From Madurella fahalii (taxonomy: Eukaryota; Ascomycota; Sordariomycetes; Sordariales): a stretch of DNA of 64,000 bases. The stretch's first letter is position 1. Each line of letters opens with the position of its first letter. The position numbers were made by a program, and so were the translations under genes. Below, one piece after another: positions 11,318-23,883 of the stretch. The notes below the pieces were generated by a model, which saw nothing but the letters and a program-made list of their open reading frames with translations, did not search any database and was not told the DNA's origin. The stretch lies in NCBI GenBank assembly GCA_029876055.1, contig CM056879.1, positions 1,612,001 to 1,676,000 on the forward strand, given 5' to 3'.

Positions 11318-14300
11318 ATGCATCTTATCTCGGCGGAAGCCGACCGGGATCGGGCAACTCTGGCTCTCAACGAGCTCCGAATCGACGACACTGATGATGC
11401 CGCGGGATTGGGATTGTGTCTCCACGAGGTACTCGAGAGGGCCGCTGAGAACTACAGCAACAGTGTCGCCTTGGTCTGCGGCAACGCGAGGATATCCTTT
11501 GGAGAACTTAACTCGTTTGCCAACCGTTTTGCCAGGGTCCTTATTCAACGAGGGGTCGGAAATGGTGACCTTGTTGGTGTGGCCCTGGATCGCTCAGTCG
11601 AGCTAGTCGCGGCGTTGCTAGCCGTCTTGAAGACTGGCGCCGCCTACGTGCCTATTGAACCAGCCTTGCCAGCAGAACGCATCAGCCAAATGGTGGACGA
11701 TGCCCGCCCGAAACTACTCATCGCCGGTGCTAGCACGCTCATCAAGCCCTTCGTCTCCCATGGAAGGTTGTGCTGCCTGAGCGTCGATGAGGTGCTGGAG
11801 ATGATGGACCAAGATACATCCAGTAGCGATAACAACGTCGGTGTGACAGTGCGCAGTGACGACCTTGCCTATGTCATGTACACCTCGGGGTCAACCGGCC
11901 GGCCCAAGGGCGTCGAGATCAGGCACAGGAGTGTCACCAACCTGCTGTTATCGATGCAGAGAGAACCGGGATGTGGCGAAACGGATCGGCTGCTCGCCAT
12001 TACCACCGTGTCATTCGACATGGCCGTTTTCGAGTTGTTTCTGCCACTCCTCTGCGGAGCAACAACGGTCATCGCGCAAAAACACCAAGTAAAAGACACG
12101 GCCGCGCTTGTCGGACTCATGGAGCACCACCGAATCACCATGATGCAGGGGACGCCCGCAATCTGGCAAATGCTGCTGGATTCCGGTTGGTGCGGCCAAC
12201 ATCGACTGGGAAAGATCTTTTGCGGCGGGGAAGCACTACCTCGAACACTTGCAAATCGCCTGCTGGCCTGCGGCGACGAGGTCTGGAACATGTACGGCCC
12301 GACCGAGGCGACAGTGTACGCGAGCATTTGGAGGGTATGTCAAGACCAAGATGTGGTTATCGGGAGTCCTATCGCCAACAGCCACCTTTATGTGCTCGAT
12401 GAAAACCTATCTCCCGTACCGCTCGGCTCTCCCGGCGAGCTCTGTATCGGAGGCGCCGGCGTAGCACGTGGCTACCGCAACAACAGCAAACTCAGCCGCT
12501 CCCAGTTCCTAGACAACCCTTTCCACCCTGGCCTGATGTACCGAACCGGCGATCTCGCTCGCTTCCTCGCGCCCGGAAGATTGAGCGTCATGGGCCGTAT
12601 GGATGGGCAAGTTAAGATCCGAGGCCACCGGATTGAGCCGGGTGATGTCGAAGCGGCGATTACCGAACACGAAGATATGTCTGGAGCCGTCGTGGTTTGC
12701 CGTGATGATCGGCTAGTAGCCTATTGCCTGCGGAAGGCGACTGGGAAGGCGTTCAGGAATGGAGCTCAAGGCGACGCGGCGTCGCTTGGCCGTGTTTTAC
12801 GGCCTTGGCTGGCCAAACGGTTGCCGGATTACATGGTGCCAGCATTCTTCGTTGAAATAGAAGCTTTCCCGATGACGGTTAATGGGAAAATCGACCGCAA
12901 GGCCCTCCCAGATCCAGTGGCAGCAATTCCAAGTCAAACCCACACCACCGCCGTAACGCCCGCCACAACCGGGTTGGAGAGTCGGATACTCGCAATCTGG
13001 TCCAAGATCCTTGGCCATGACCGTATCGGCGTCAGGGATAATTTCTTCGAGATTGGGGGGACTCGGCACGTGTCGTTCGCGTCCAACAAGAGCTCGAGAG
13101 ACTACTAGGCCGCCCAGTTCCTGTACCCAAGCTATTTGAGCACTATACCATTAGCGCATTGGCGGCCCATCTTACCAGCTTGCCCAATATATCTGGCCCG
13201 GACCTCCGAACCGACACCAACCAACATCCTGTGAGAGATGATACTGGTTGCCAAGATATCGCGATCGTGTCAATGGCCTGTCGGCTACCCGGTGGCATTA
13301 GTACCCCAGAGGACTTTTGGGAGCTGCTCGAGTGCGGTGGTGACGCTATCACCAATGTGCCCAAGGACCGCTGGGATGCCGATGCCTTATACGATGCCAG
13401 GCCGGACGCAAAAGGCAGATCGTACTGCCGTCGTGGTGGATTCCTTGCTTCAATCGACTCCTTTGACGCAGATTTCTTCGGAATTTCGCCACGAGAGGCA
13501 CGCAGCCTGGACCCTTCGCAGTACCTGATGCTTGAGACTTGTTGGGAGGGGTTTGAGCGAGCGGGCTATACCCTGGAAGAGTTGCGCGGTAGCCAGACCG
13601 GCGTGTTCATCGGCACCAGCAATATTTTGGCCCATCTCGCTCTCGACCCAGCCGCCATCAGGGATCCGGCAGACCTCGACGGATACGCGGTCACGGGTTC
13701 GGCTGGCGGCACCATGTCCGGCCGCATCTCGTACCAACTAGGCCTGCAAGGCCCAACAATGACCATAGACACTGCATGCTCCTCCTCCCTAGTCGCGACT
13801 CACTTGGCCTGCAATGCGTTGCGTCAAGGTGAATGCGATGTGGCCGTGTCAGGGGGTGTAAGTCTGTTGCTTAATCCCGGGCTGCATGTGGAATTCAGCC
13901 GACTTCAGGGCATGTCGCCGGATGGCCGTTGTCGGTCCTTTTCCGCCGATACGCAAGGGACCGGATGGTCTGAAGGCTCCGTTGCCGTCATCCTGAAGCG
14001 GCTATCCGATGCCCAACGAGATGGTGATCCGATCCAAGCCGTGATACGCGGCGCCGCCGTCAATCATGACGGCCGCAGTGCCAGCTTGACAACGCCCAGC
14101 GGTGCTGCCCAGCGACGGCTCATTCATACAGCGCTGGCTGCGGCCGGACTACAGCCGAACGATATGGATTACGTTGAGGCTCATGGTACCGGGACTAAGC
14201 TGGGCGATCCGATCGAAGCGGCTGCGTTGGCCGAAGTGTTTGGTCCCAGCCGTATTACCCATCCAGAGCCTCTATTAATCGGTTCGGTCAAGTCTAATAT

Positions 14301-17300
14301 TGGCCACACTCAAGCGGCCGCCGGTCTCGTAGGTCTGCTGAAAGTGACGCTAGCCATGCAGCATAGCATGCTGCCCCAGACTTTGCATGTCACGAAGCCT
14401 ACCCAGGCGGTGGATTGGCAACGTGCCAACATGACGCCGGTGCTGAACAAACAACCGTGGCCGTCTCGAGAGAACCGGTTGCGCCGGGCTGGTGTCAGTG
14501 CGTTTGGCATCGGTGGCACAAATGCTCATGTCATCGTCCAAGAACCACCACGGAGACAGGCAGCAGACGCCGACAATGTCAAGACAGCAGCTCGACTGCC
14601 TCGCAGTCTTCCATTCCTCCTATCGGGTGACAACGACGCGGCCCTGCGCATGCAGGCCGAAAAGCTTCGTCGACATATCAGCAGCAACAGTAGCAGCAAC
14701 AGTAGCAGCAGCACTACGGGTATTAGCCAAGACGGTCTCGTCGATGTAGCCTACTCCCTAGCAACCACTCGCAGTCATCTCCGAAAACGGCTCGTATTGA
14801 TAGCCCAAGACAAGACTGAGCTGCTAGAGAAGCTAGACTCGGACATCCAACCGGATTCCTTTGCCTTGCCTAACGGTACTACTGGAGCTAGTAGTAACAC
14901 CGCTGCTGAGCCGCCAAAGCTCGCCATGCTCTTCACTGGCCAAGGCAGCCAGTGGCCGGGCATGGGAAAGGACCTGTGCGAGGTTTACCCCAGCTTTGGC
15001 AAGATGATACGCGAGATCGCGGCCGAGTTCGACGCCGAGCTTGAGATACCACTGCTCGATGTTATGTGGGCGGACCCCGGCAGCAGAGCGGCTGCTCTGT
15101 TAAGCCATACTGACTTTGCGCAGCCTGCTCTGTTCGCTCTCGAGGTATCTTTGTGGCGGCTATGGCAAGACTGGGGCGTGACGCCGGACTTCGTCCTTGG
15201 CCATAGCTTGGGCGAACTTGTGGCTGCTCACGTAGCGGGTGTCTTGGATCTGCCTGATGCCTGTCGGCTAGTTGCGGCGCGTGGCCGGTTGATGCAGGCT
15301 CAGTCCGGTGATTACAGCATGGTATCGCTCGAAGCCAGCCCCGCTGAGGTAGCGACAGCACTGGAACAGTTGGGTCAGCGTGCAAAGGTCGATGTTGCCC
15401 TCTATAACACACCATCACAGACAGTCATATCTGGCGATATGCGTGCCGTCGGGATCATAGCGGGCCACTTTGCTGAACAAGGTCGCAAGACCAAGACGGT
15501 GGTCGCTGGCCATGCCTTCCACTCACGTCATATGGACGGCATGCTAGCAGATTTCCGAGCAGTAGTCGACACGGTACGGTTCCATCCTCCCCAACTCAGT
15601 ATCATCAGCAATCTAGACGGCAGACCAGCAAAGGCAAACCAGCTACAACAAGCAGATTACTGGCTGAAGCAGGCACGAGAGCCAGTTCGCTTCAGTGACA
15701 GCATCCAGGCGTTGGCCCATGATCATGGTGTCAACATCTTCCTTGAGCTAGGGCCGCACCCAGTGCTTTGTGGAATGGGTGCAGAATGTCTTGAGGACAA
15801 CTATAATAAGGACAAGCCGGTTGCCTGGACGCCATCTCTCATCCGTCACCAGGACAGCGCCTTGACCCTCCAACGCAGTGTTGCCCATTTGCATACACGG
15901 CACATACCTATCAACTGGCAAGCCTTTTTCAAACCGTTCGGCTGTCGACGCGTGCAATTACCAACCTACGCCTTCCAACGCAAGCGTTTTGTCCGGCCCG
16001 GTCTCGGCACGCAGCCACGCGTGGCGAGTGCTTCTACCAATGGTATCAATGGTACTGCTACTAGTATCATTAGTGCCACGACTCGCACTGCCCCTGGAGG
16101 GGATGAAGGGCACTTCCAGTTCGAAGTAATGTGGCATCCGGTCAGGACTGACAATGTTCGTTCCAGCGGGACCTGGGCTCTCTTAGTTCCAGTCGGTACT
16201 AGTTCGGCGTGGGCAACATCTGTGACCGCCGCCCTGGCACAAGCTGGTGTGCAACTGGTCCAAGCCGAGCACCTCCAAGAGGCCGAAACACTGGATGGCC
16301 TGATCTGCCTGTGGGATTGGGACCCGAATGATACCGACGTGATATCTCAGGCACGAGAACTGATGCCAAAGGCGCTGACACAGCTGCAGACGGCAGCCCG
16401 GACTCGGTTTTTGCCCCCATTGGTGTGGGTCACTCATCATGCGGTCGGTACCGGTGTCGAATCCGACGACCAAACCATGAGGCTCGGGGCCGAGCCGTTA
16501 CTATGGGGCCTAATGCGGACGGCCAGGAGCGAACATCCGGAATTGCGCCTTCGTCTGGTCGACCTAGACCAGGAGACAACTAGCGCATGTATCCCATCAG
16601 CATTACTAATGTTGCATGAGGAACCAGAGTGCGCCGTTCGTCATGGCCGAGTGTTCGTCCCGCGGATGGAACGCGTCAGCTCAATACCAAAGCCATTGTT
16701 AGTCAAGCATCGCCTTGTACGACCGGATGGCGCAGTGCTGGTAACAGGCGGGCTTGGCCATCTGGGAGCATGCGTAGCACGGTGGTTGGTGAGCGACCAC
16801 CAAGTCCGTGACCTAGTCCTTACCTCACGACATGGCATGGATGCCCCCGGGGCAGATGCGCTGGTAACCGAACTCTCCAGGTCGGGCGCCAGGGTCACTG
16901 TGACGTCTGGGAATATTGCCGATCCAACAAATGTCACTGAAATACTGGCGACATTCAGCAACGACCGACCGCTGCGGGGCATAGTCCACGCGGCCGGCGT
17001 CGTAGACTCGGGTGTTCTCTCAGCCATGACACAGGAGCGGTGCGAGGCGGCGATTGCGCCCAAGGTGTACGGCGCTTGGCTTCTCCATCAATTAACTCGA
17101 CATATGGACCTAGACCTGTTCATGATGTTTTCCTCCATTTCTGGCGTTATGGGCATGCTGGGCCTGGCGAACTATGCCGCAGCCAACACCTTTTTAGATG
17201 CGCTGGCTCACCAGCGTCGCGCCCAGGGCTTGGCGGCCACGTCGGTGGCATATGGCACCTGGGCCGGCGACGGCGGCATGGCGTCTAGACTCAGCCCCAA

Positions 17301-19053
17301 CACCAGTTCTCACCTCGCCCACTTCGGCCTTGACCCTCTACCACCTGATGAGGCGCTGGAATTGCTTAAGCAGGCAGTGGTCAGCACGCGTGCGTTAACC
17401 GTGGCAGCCGCGCTAGATATGGAACGACTCCGGGGCTTCTTCGAGGACCATGGCGGCAGTATTCCGCCATTGCTTGGTTCACTTCTAAGCTGGGACGCCA
17501 CCGTGACCGAAGCCCCTCCCTCCCTCAGCCGTAGACGGGATCTGCGCGCATCGTTGATGGAAGCTGAGCCAGGCCAGCATGCCGGTATCATGCTCAACAC
17601 GGTCCGACAAGTAGTGGCCAAGGCATTGGGTTTCACGCACCCACTTGATGTGGATGTTGACCGTCCTCTAAAAGACATCGGAATCGACTCCTTGACCGCG
17701 GTGCAGGTGCGCAACCATCTAACGACGTTGACCGGCTTGACGCTCTCGGTCAATATCGCTTTCCTTTACCCGAATCTGAGAGCGCTCAGCGAGTCCTTGT
17801 TGTTCCGGTTGCAACAAGACATGGATAAGTCGCCAACCACGATTGCATCTACTACTGCTAGTAGTACCAGTGTTCAGTTGAACTCGGAGGCGGTCCGCAG
17901 AGGCTGTCTTGACAACAGCTTCAAGTTCGATAACTACCTCACTCGGGATTCTTCACGTCATCCCCCTAGACGACCAGAGTCTGTTTTCCTCACTGGAGCT
18001 ACAGGTTTTGTTGGCGCCTTTATCTTGTACGAGCTGCTCAAGAAAAACATTCCTACGTACTGTCTAGTACGCGCCGGCAGTGTTGACGAGGCACGGCAGC
18101 GCGTGATGAGCACTCTGCAAGACTACGATCTCTGGGAACCCAACTTTGCGTCACTGATCAAGCCGACGGTTGGTGATATGGCGCAACCGTTGCTCGGCTT
18201 GACCGAGCAAATTTTCAACGACTTGGCAGATCGGGTGGATGCAATTTGCCATTCCGGCGCTCTGGTTCACTGGATGCGGCCGCTGCACGACTACGTCGGG
18301 CCCAATATCATCAGCACCCACGAGATTCTGCGGCTGGCCTCGCGCGGCCGTGCCAAGGTAGTCCACCTTGTGTCCACCATCTCCACGCTACCCAAACACA
18401 TGGGTCTAGACCTTCGCGAGGGCGACCTTGAATACGGATATGGAACGTCAAAGTACATTGCCGAGCGGCTGGTGGCAGCGGCTCGTTGGCGCGGCGCAAG
18501 GGCATACGTTTACCGTTTGCCCTATGTCACGGCCTCGAATAGTACGGGCCACTTCAGGCACGATCGCGGCGATTTCTTGCACAACCTGATTGTCGGGGGC
18601 CTTGAGATGGGCGCATTCCCATCGGTGGATGCCGATATGGCGGCCGTGCTGCCTGTCGACTACCTGGCCAAAACCATTCTTGCCGTCATGACCGGGACAC
18701 ATGATCCCAGCGATCGACATGAGAAGGGATGTGACTTTGACTTTCTGAACCCGCGTGCGCCGACTTGCACCGACTTCTTCAAGCTCGTAGGTGCGGCCAG
18801 TGGTGGGAAGCAAAAGGAGATAATTGCGTTCAGCGCATGGAAGCGGCGGGCTCTAGACTATGCCGCCCTGCATCCGGCGAGCTCCTTTGCCCGCATCACT
18901 GCCGTCTTGGACAACTACACGGACGAAAACGCGGCTGCCATGTTCAAGGGCTTGCCACCTGGTGACCATATCTTTGGGGGCGACGACCATCCCGCGCCAT
19001 TAATTGGGGAGCAGTTCATCAATGCGTACTTAGATCGTATTAATAACTCCTAG
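11318..19053 (+). CDS. swnK: swnK-like NRPS-PKS synthase (A-T-KS-AT-KR-ACP-R), frame-disrupted
   Basis: Hybrid synthase of about 2,580 codons. In order: adenylation domain (residues about 30-530; TSGSTGRPKG at about 190, NMYGPTEAT at about 324, YRTGDL, NGKIDRKAL); carrier (T) domain to about 13150; ketosynthase (Cys in DTACSSSL at 13776, His in EAHGTGT and KSNIGH); acyltransferase (GHSLG serine at 15205, HAFH at 15511, as in malonyl-specific domains); ketoreductase (TGGLGHLG, active Tyr in ANYAAAN near 17170); ACP (GIDSL serine at 17689); and terminal thioester reductase (GATGFVG, YGTSK). No introns are needed. This order is that of SwnK, which loads a lysine-derived imino acid (pipecolate type), adds malonate, and releases reductively. 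The first frame stops at 13106-13108 after a one-base offset in the G6 run at 13055-13060, just before the T-domain serine; clear coding continues in the second frame to 19053. As read, the gene would yield only A plus a broken T domain. This may be a sequencing error, so I keep it as a CDS. Confidence 0.85.
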
Positions 19054-19298
19054 GTAGTCGTCCAAGGAACTATCCAAAGATACCTTGCCTGATTTAGAAG
19101 GCGCCGTTGCGTGTAGAGGAGAATGGGATGTTTGGGGATAGTGATGGGTTATGCAAGGAACGGATAATACTGGCATGGGGTTGAGTGCGTCACCAGCATT
19201 AGATTTCTCATTTCCTTTCGAATCGCTTCCAAAACCACCCCATCCTAAGCCCAGTCACATCATGGCATACTATAGTACGGTCCTTCCCTGGTTAACGC

Positions 19299-19897
19299 TC
19301 AAGCCCCGATCTGTCAGTAGAGTCAGCAACATGATACCAGCGTGATTGATATAGCCAAACATCAAACAAAAACACTGCTGGCTCACCTGCCAAACATCCA
19401 ACCCAATTCCCGCATCATTTGGGCCTCCGGTCGCGTACGCCACGGCAGTATTCAGCCACGCATACTCGGAGCTCGCCGTCTCAAACAATATATGGACGTT
19501 CGGCGCATGGCCCTTCTCAAACACCAAGATGGTCGCGTTATCGTTTGTGTGCAGCGTGTACAGCGCGTCGGGGCTGAAGACGCCCTGCCGGTCTGTCAGA
19601 CCCCAATCGAGTCCCGTACCAACCCTGCCTAAGACGGCGGGTTAGACTCCGATGTGAGGAAGATGAGAAGGAATGGGTGATGGGTGTGTGTGCGTATGTA
19701 CCGTTAATTTTCGGCCCGGACACGTTCCCTCCTGAGATGGTCAGGAGATCGCGCGTGCCGTAGGGTACCTCGCCAATGCTGACGGGTGCGGCAAACGTCA
19801 GGTTGACGCTGTAAAGGTAAGTTAGCGGGGGTGGCGTTGGGTCGGCGGCGAGGGCGACGGCCGCGAAGGAGAAAAGAGAGAGAGGGAATGTGAGCAT
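19299..19897 (-). CDS. Secreted DUF3237 family protein
   Basis: Three exons: 19702-19897, 19387-19628 and a four-codon last exon 19299-19310, with introns of 73 and 76 bp. The product is about 149 residues. An N-terminal signal peptide (MLTFPLSLFSFAAVALAA) precedes a typical DUF3237 body: a YSVNLTF strand, GEVPYGTRDLL, ISGGNVSGPKINGT, then TGLDWGLTDRQGVFSPDA. The biochemical role of DUF3237 is unknown; it is a small beta-barrel family, more often cytosolic, so a secreted version is notable. It lies tail-to-tail with the synthase, 245 bp away. Membership in the metabolite cluster cannot be shown; it could equally be a flanking gene. Confidence 0.75.
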
Positions 19898-21579
19898 TGT
19901 GGCTAAGTTAGGTCCCGGACGAAGGCTGTTAGGACTTGTTTGGATCGACAAGACTCGACGTCTGGCGGTAGGCAGGTCGTTTATATGATCTACTGGTTAA
20001 TGACGGCTGTCATCACCATCATCCCTTGAGGTTGGGACGGCTAATATCGCCAAGGGCTAAAGTCACCCTAAGCTCAATGGCAACTGCCCCTCTTTTGCCT
20101 GAAAAATCATGATGTATCTAAATTGACGAATTATGCAGGGGCTCGAGGTCCTCGAGCCTCGAGACTGCCGGGATTAATGTGCAGAGTACCTGCATGTAAT
20201 ATCTTCGTCTCCCTCGTCGGACTCGCCCCTAGTCCGATCCGCGGGCCATGCGAGAGATCTCCCCACTACTTCCGTATGTCTTGATTCCCTTCGGTCGGAT
20301 AACTTCTACCGGCTTGCGTTCCCGTATAGGAAATCAAGGAGCCTCAAATCTGTCTTAGGATGTGACAGAGTTTCAAAATTCATTGGGAGGTTGGCGTTAC
20401 AACACGGGACACAACAATTACGTCGGTAATCATCACGCTGTGGACGTGGGACCTCATAACAACTCAGTTTAAAATCACGGACCCGTCTTTTATAACCCAC
20501 TATGTCCGACCGGAAGATCAGAACGTCATCGCCACAAAGAGAAATAAGTAGCTACGACGCAGTAGAAGAAAGCATCGTATCGAGTCCGCACATCGCTCAG
20601 AGTACCATCCCCAAAATTCTAGCCCATCGCTTAGGGGGTTGAAGGAAACTGTCCCCATGGGGTAGGGGCCCTCTAATCAGAGGGCCACACTTTACTGGGA
20701 TGACGCTCTTGCCGGCTTACGAAACACGCAGGCGGCTCTCGCAAAGTGAGACGTTGTTGGAGTTGCCGTTCGGGGTTTGGGGATGGAACAGAATGCCTGT
20801 ACTTGGTTACCGTAGTCTGTCGAGTCGTTTCCACTTTGCTAGAAAGTTTGAAGACAAATTAGGGAAGGGTTGGGAATTCAGGGGTTAGTTGAAATTTGGT
20901 GATCAGTAGGCAATTTAAAAAAAAAAAGAAAAAGAAAAAAAAAAAGGGGGGGGGGGGGGGGGAGGGGATCACAAAAAATGACGGGGTTTAGGGTGTTTAG
21001 AGTACGGCTTCTGACAACAACAATGTCTTAAAACAAGTGGAACCGTCTGCATACACCGAAGCCCGGGGAGTAGTGGGTGAATATGCCGTTGAAGGGGGCG
21101 GCCGAGGTGCTATGAGCTTCGAGGGTAACGGGGTCCGTTTTCTCGACAGTGCTAAAGTTTAGGTAATCGGCGACGCCGGGAAAGGCGACCATGGAGACAA
21201 AGGTAGCTGGTGTGATCTTGGCGAATATTTTTGTTGTTGTAATGTAGGGTTACTAGTGTTGGAATCTAAAGGTCCGTTATATAGCTGGTTACTAATTAGT
21301 CTATTATACTCGTCTAGAATAGCTCGACTGGCATTCCCTGTGGTCTGCCTTCTAGATTTAATGGCAGCAGCGGTAACATGGTCGGGGTATGCTCATTGCC
21401 GTCAGGAGTAGGTTTGTTAGGTGCCTTCGTCCCCAGCCTCTTTATAATACTCGAATTCTGCGGGTCTTATTAGAACAGCTTAATTCGTAGGGTAGTGTTC
21501 TTCTAGTCTTAGACCCACCTGGCGCATTAAATTACACCTAAATGCCGACTCTCACCCAATCCCGCAGTACATCATACTA
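19898..21579. other. Intergenic with a dispersed-repeat fragment and A/G homopolymers
   Basis: No gene is supported. At 20645-20705 is a roughly 60 bp block similar to 45825-45880 (shared elements: CTGT-CCC, AGAGGGCCA, ACTGGGAT). At about 20917-20965 lies an A-rich tract that turns directly into about 18 G, a likely problem region for sequencing. About 21240-21540 is AT-rich. Confidence 0.5.
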
Positions 21580-23883
21580 TCAAACCGACCCGGCACCCCG
21601 TGGCAACTTATACTTATCTTCTACCTCCCCCGTATACCCGACCGTCCCATCGCCCATCGTCCCATCCTCATTCACCGTCGACCCCGGTACACACTTGCCA
21701 CCACCCCAAGCGACCTCAGCAACAGCCCTCCACAGCGCGGTGATATCCCTCGCCATCTCCCACGTGAAGAATAGCCTACAGTTCGCCGCCGTGTACCGAA
21801 ACTGCATCGGTACCTTCTTGTCCTCGCCCTCCTCGCCCAGCTCGCCCAGCGGCAGGGTGTTGGCGAGGTTGAACTGCAGCCGGTCGGCCCACTGCACGTT
21901 GCTGGTGACGCGCAGCGGTGGCGGCGCGACCGGGACCAGCTCCAGCCCCTCGGGCGCGGCGGCGCGGTCCACGTCGTCCGGGAAGGTGCTGAAGCTGCCG
22001 ACCGGCCCGCCCCGCGTCTGCCCGACCGCCTGCATGGGCGCTTGCAGCGGCCGGCCGCCCACCGCGACGGTCCGGATGCCGTGCGCGTGCGTCAGGATGT
22101 CGACCAGGATCGCGCACGCCGACGCGCACTCACCGTCGGTGAGGATGACGATGTCCTCAGGCTTGAACGGGGGTTCGGTCCAGGGGACGGTGCGGTTGGG
22201 GCCAAGGATATTGGTCGTATTAAGCATCGACGGGTTGGTGAAGTTGCCGACGCCGTGGGCGCCGCTGCGGGGGCCGTAGAAAGACGCGAAGGAGTCCCAG
22301 GGCGAGCCGTCGGGTTGGACATACATGTTGTCGCTTATTGGCCAGGGTAGGTCGACGGGCGCTTGCCCCGTGCTGTCATTGTTGAGGCTTCGGCCGAGCC
22401 ATTCCAGTTGGGGGTGGGCACGTGCCTGCCACAAGACGGGAATGATATCGCCACTTGTAGGGAAGAGGTTGAAGTACAGCATGGCAAGATTTTGCATGAA
22501 GCCGCCGCCGTTGCTTTGCATGTCAAGGATGAGCTTGGTGCGGCCGTCGGCTTTAGCCTTGCGGATGAAGTCAACTGTCGCGTTGTTGAATTTCTCGGGT
22601 GCGTCAATGATGGCGAGGAGGTCGTTCGGATTAATGTTAGCCGCGAAACTGTGAACAGCCAGGACCGCTACTTCGTCCATGTCAGAGAGGAATCCCTCGA
22701 CCAGTTCACCAGGGTTTGCGACTATGGGCTTGGGATAGCCGTTGGGGCTTGCCGTGTAATTCTTCTCCGCCGCCACATAAAAACCCCAAGGCAACGGCAT
22801 TAGCGCTTGTCCGCTGGACTCCCCGAACTCTTGGTATAGAGCCGCCGCCGAGGTTACATTGGTAAAGTTGGCGCGGACAAAGGCCGTGTTGCTAAACCGC
22901 AACACGGTCCCGTTCCGACACTCAACCATGGTGGTGTCATCGAGACCGAGCAGGAACACGTCCGGATGAACATACCCAATGTTGGCATCTTTCGCCAGGC
23001 TCGGGAATAGCGTGTTGAAGCGCGCGTCAGGATCGTGGCTTCCTGGGCTGTTCACAGATGCCCTGAGCAGGAAGTCGACCGCCGGGACACCGTTGATGGT
23101 GGACACAGGCGACGGAGTGTACCCATGCTGCGTGTGATTGACGTCGTCTGCGCAGTTTGGATGTTAGGGGGGGTAGGAACGTCGAAGTTGTCAAAACGTA
23201 TTTCGGGCGTGCGTACCGTAAAGATAAATATTTGGCGTGGCCAGGCCGTCGTCGGATATTGAGAGGAATTTCACTCCCATTTGAAATGTAAACAAATCGA
23301 ACAGCAGCGTCGAGTAGTGGAAGTGGGCTTCTCGGACGCGGAGAGCTGTAAGGGAGTATAGATCGGCCAGGTAGTCGAACTCGCTAAAGTACTTGGTCGT
23401 ATCGGCCTGAATGGTGGTGGCGATGTCTTCTAAACCGCCGAGAAGATCAGCTGCCTCTGAGAGGTAGCCCCTGGGGGGCTCCCTGAGATAGTCGATGGTG
23501 CTCTGCCATTCGAACAGAGGGTGGAGATAGTCGACGTGCTCCAGCGCCGTGTCTGCGTGGAGAGGTATCGACTTGAGGCAGGCAAAAGCAAGAGAGGGTT
23601 GAATGGGAGCGGCAGGGACTGCTGGAATGATCCGTTCTAATAATGGCGGATCAATTTCCTTTGGCACTTCGATTTCATAAATGTTAGCCGCTCATCCCCG
23701 ATCGCATTGGTCCTAATGCTTGCCTATGTTGTTATCAGCCATCCACTTCGCAACTTGGTCGCGAATTTTCCCGCATGGTTCATGCCCGCTCCGTTTGTGA
23801 GACCCAAGCGGGTAGGCGTTTGAAAACTCGAGTGCGCCAGCAAGTACCGCTGCTGCGATCCACTTGAGGATGGTTATGCTCAT
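21580..23883 (-). CDS. Secreted S41-type serine peptidase (CPAF/UstP-like)
   Basis: Three exons: 23724-23883, 23217-23666 and 21580-23147, giving about 725 residues. The first exon supplies a signal peptide (MSITILKWIAAAVLAGALEF). It joins the second through a 57 bp intron with a GC donor (GCAAGC) and a CTAAC branch site; the second intron (23148-23216) is GT-AG. Domain evidence is in the last exon: KLILDMQSNGGG, then TDGECASACAIL with the expected nucleophilic Ser, as in fungal S41 proteins annotated like UstP. Many NxT/S sites fit an exported glycoprotein. The family cuts peptides; UstP lies in the ustiloxin cluster, but most homologues are outside clusters. Natural substrate unknown. Confidence 0.8.

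Noticed and set aside
11288..11548. Minus-strand frame over the start of the synthase
   Set aside because: Antisense shadow of the adenylation domain.
13106..13158. Two separate genes (A-T protein and PKS) instead of one synthase
   Set aside because: Carrier-domain sequence continues without a gap across the stop in the other frame, so one gene with a frame break explains the data better.
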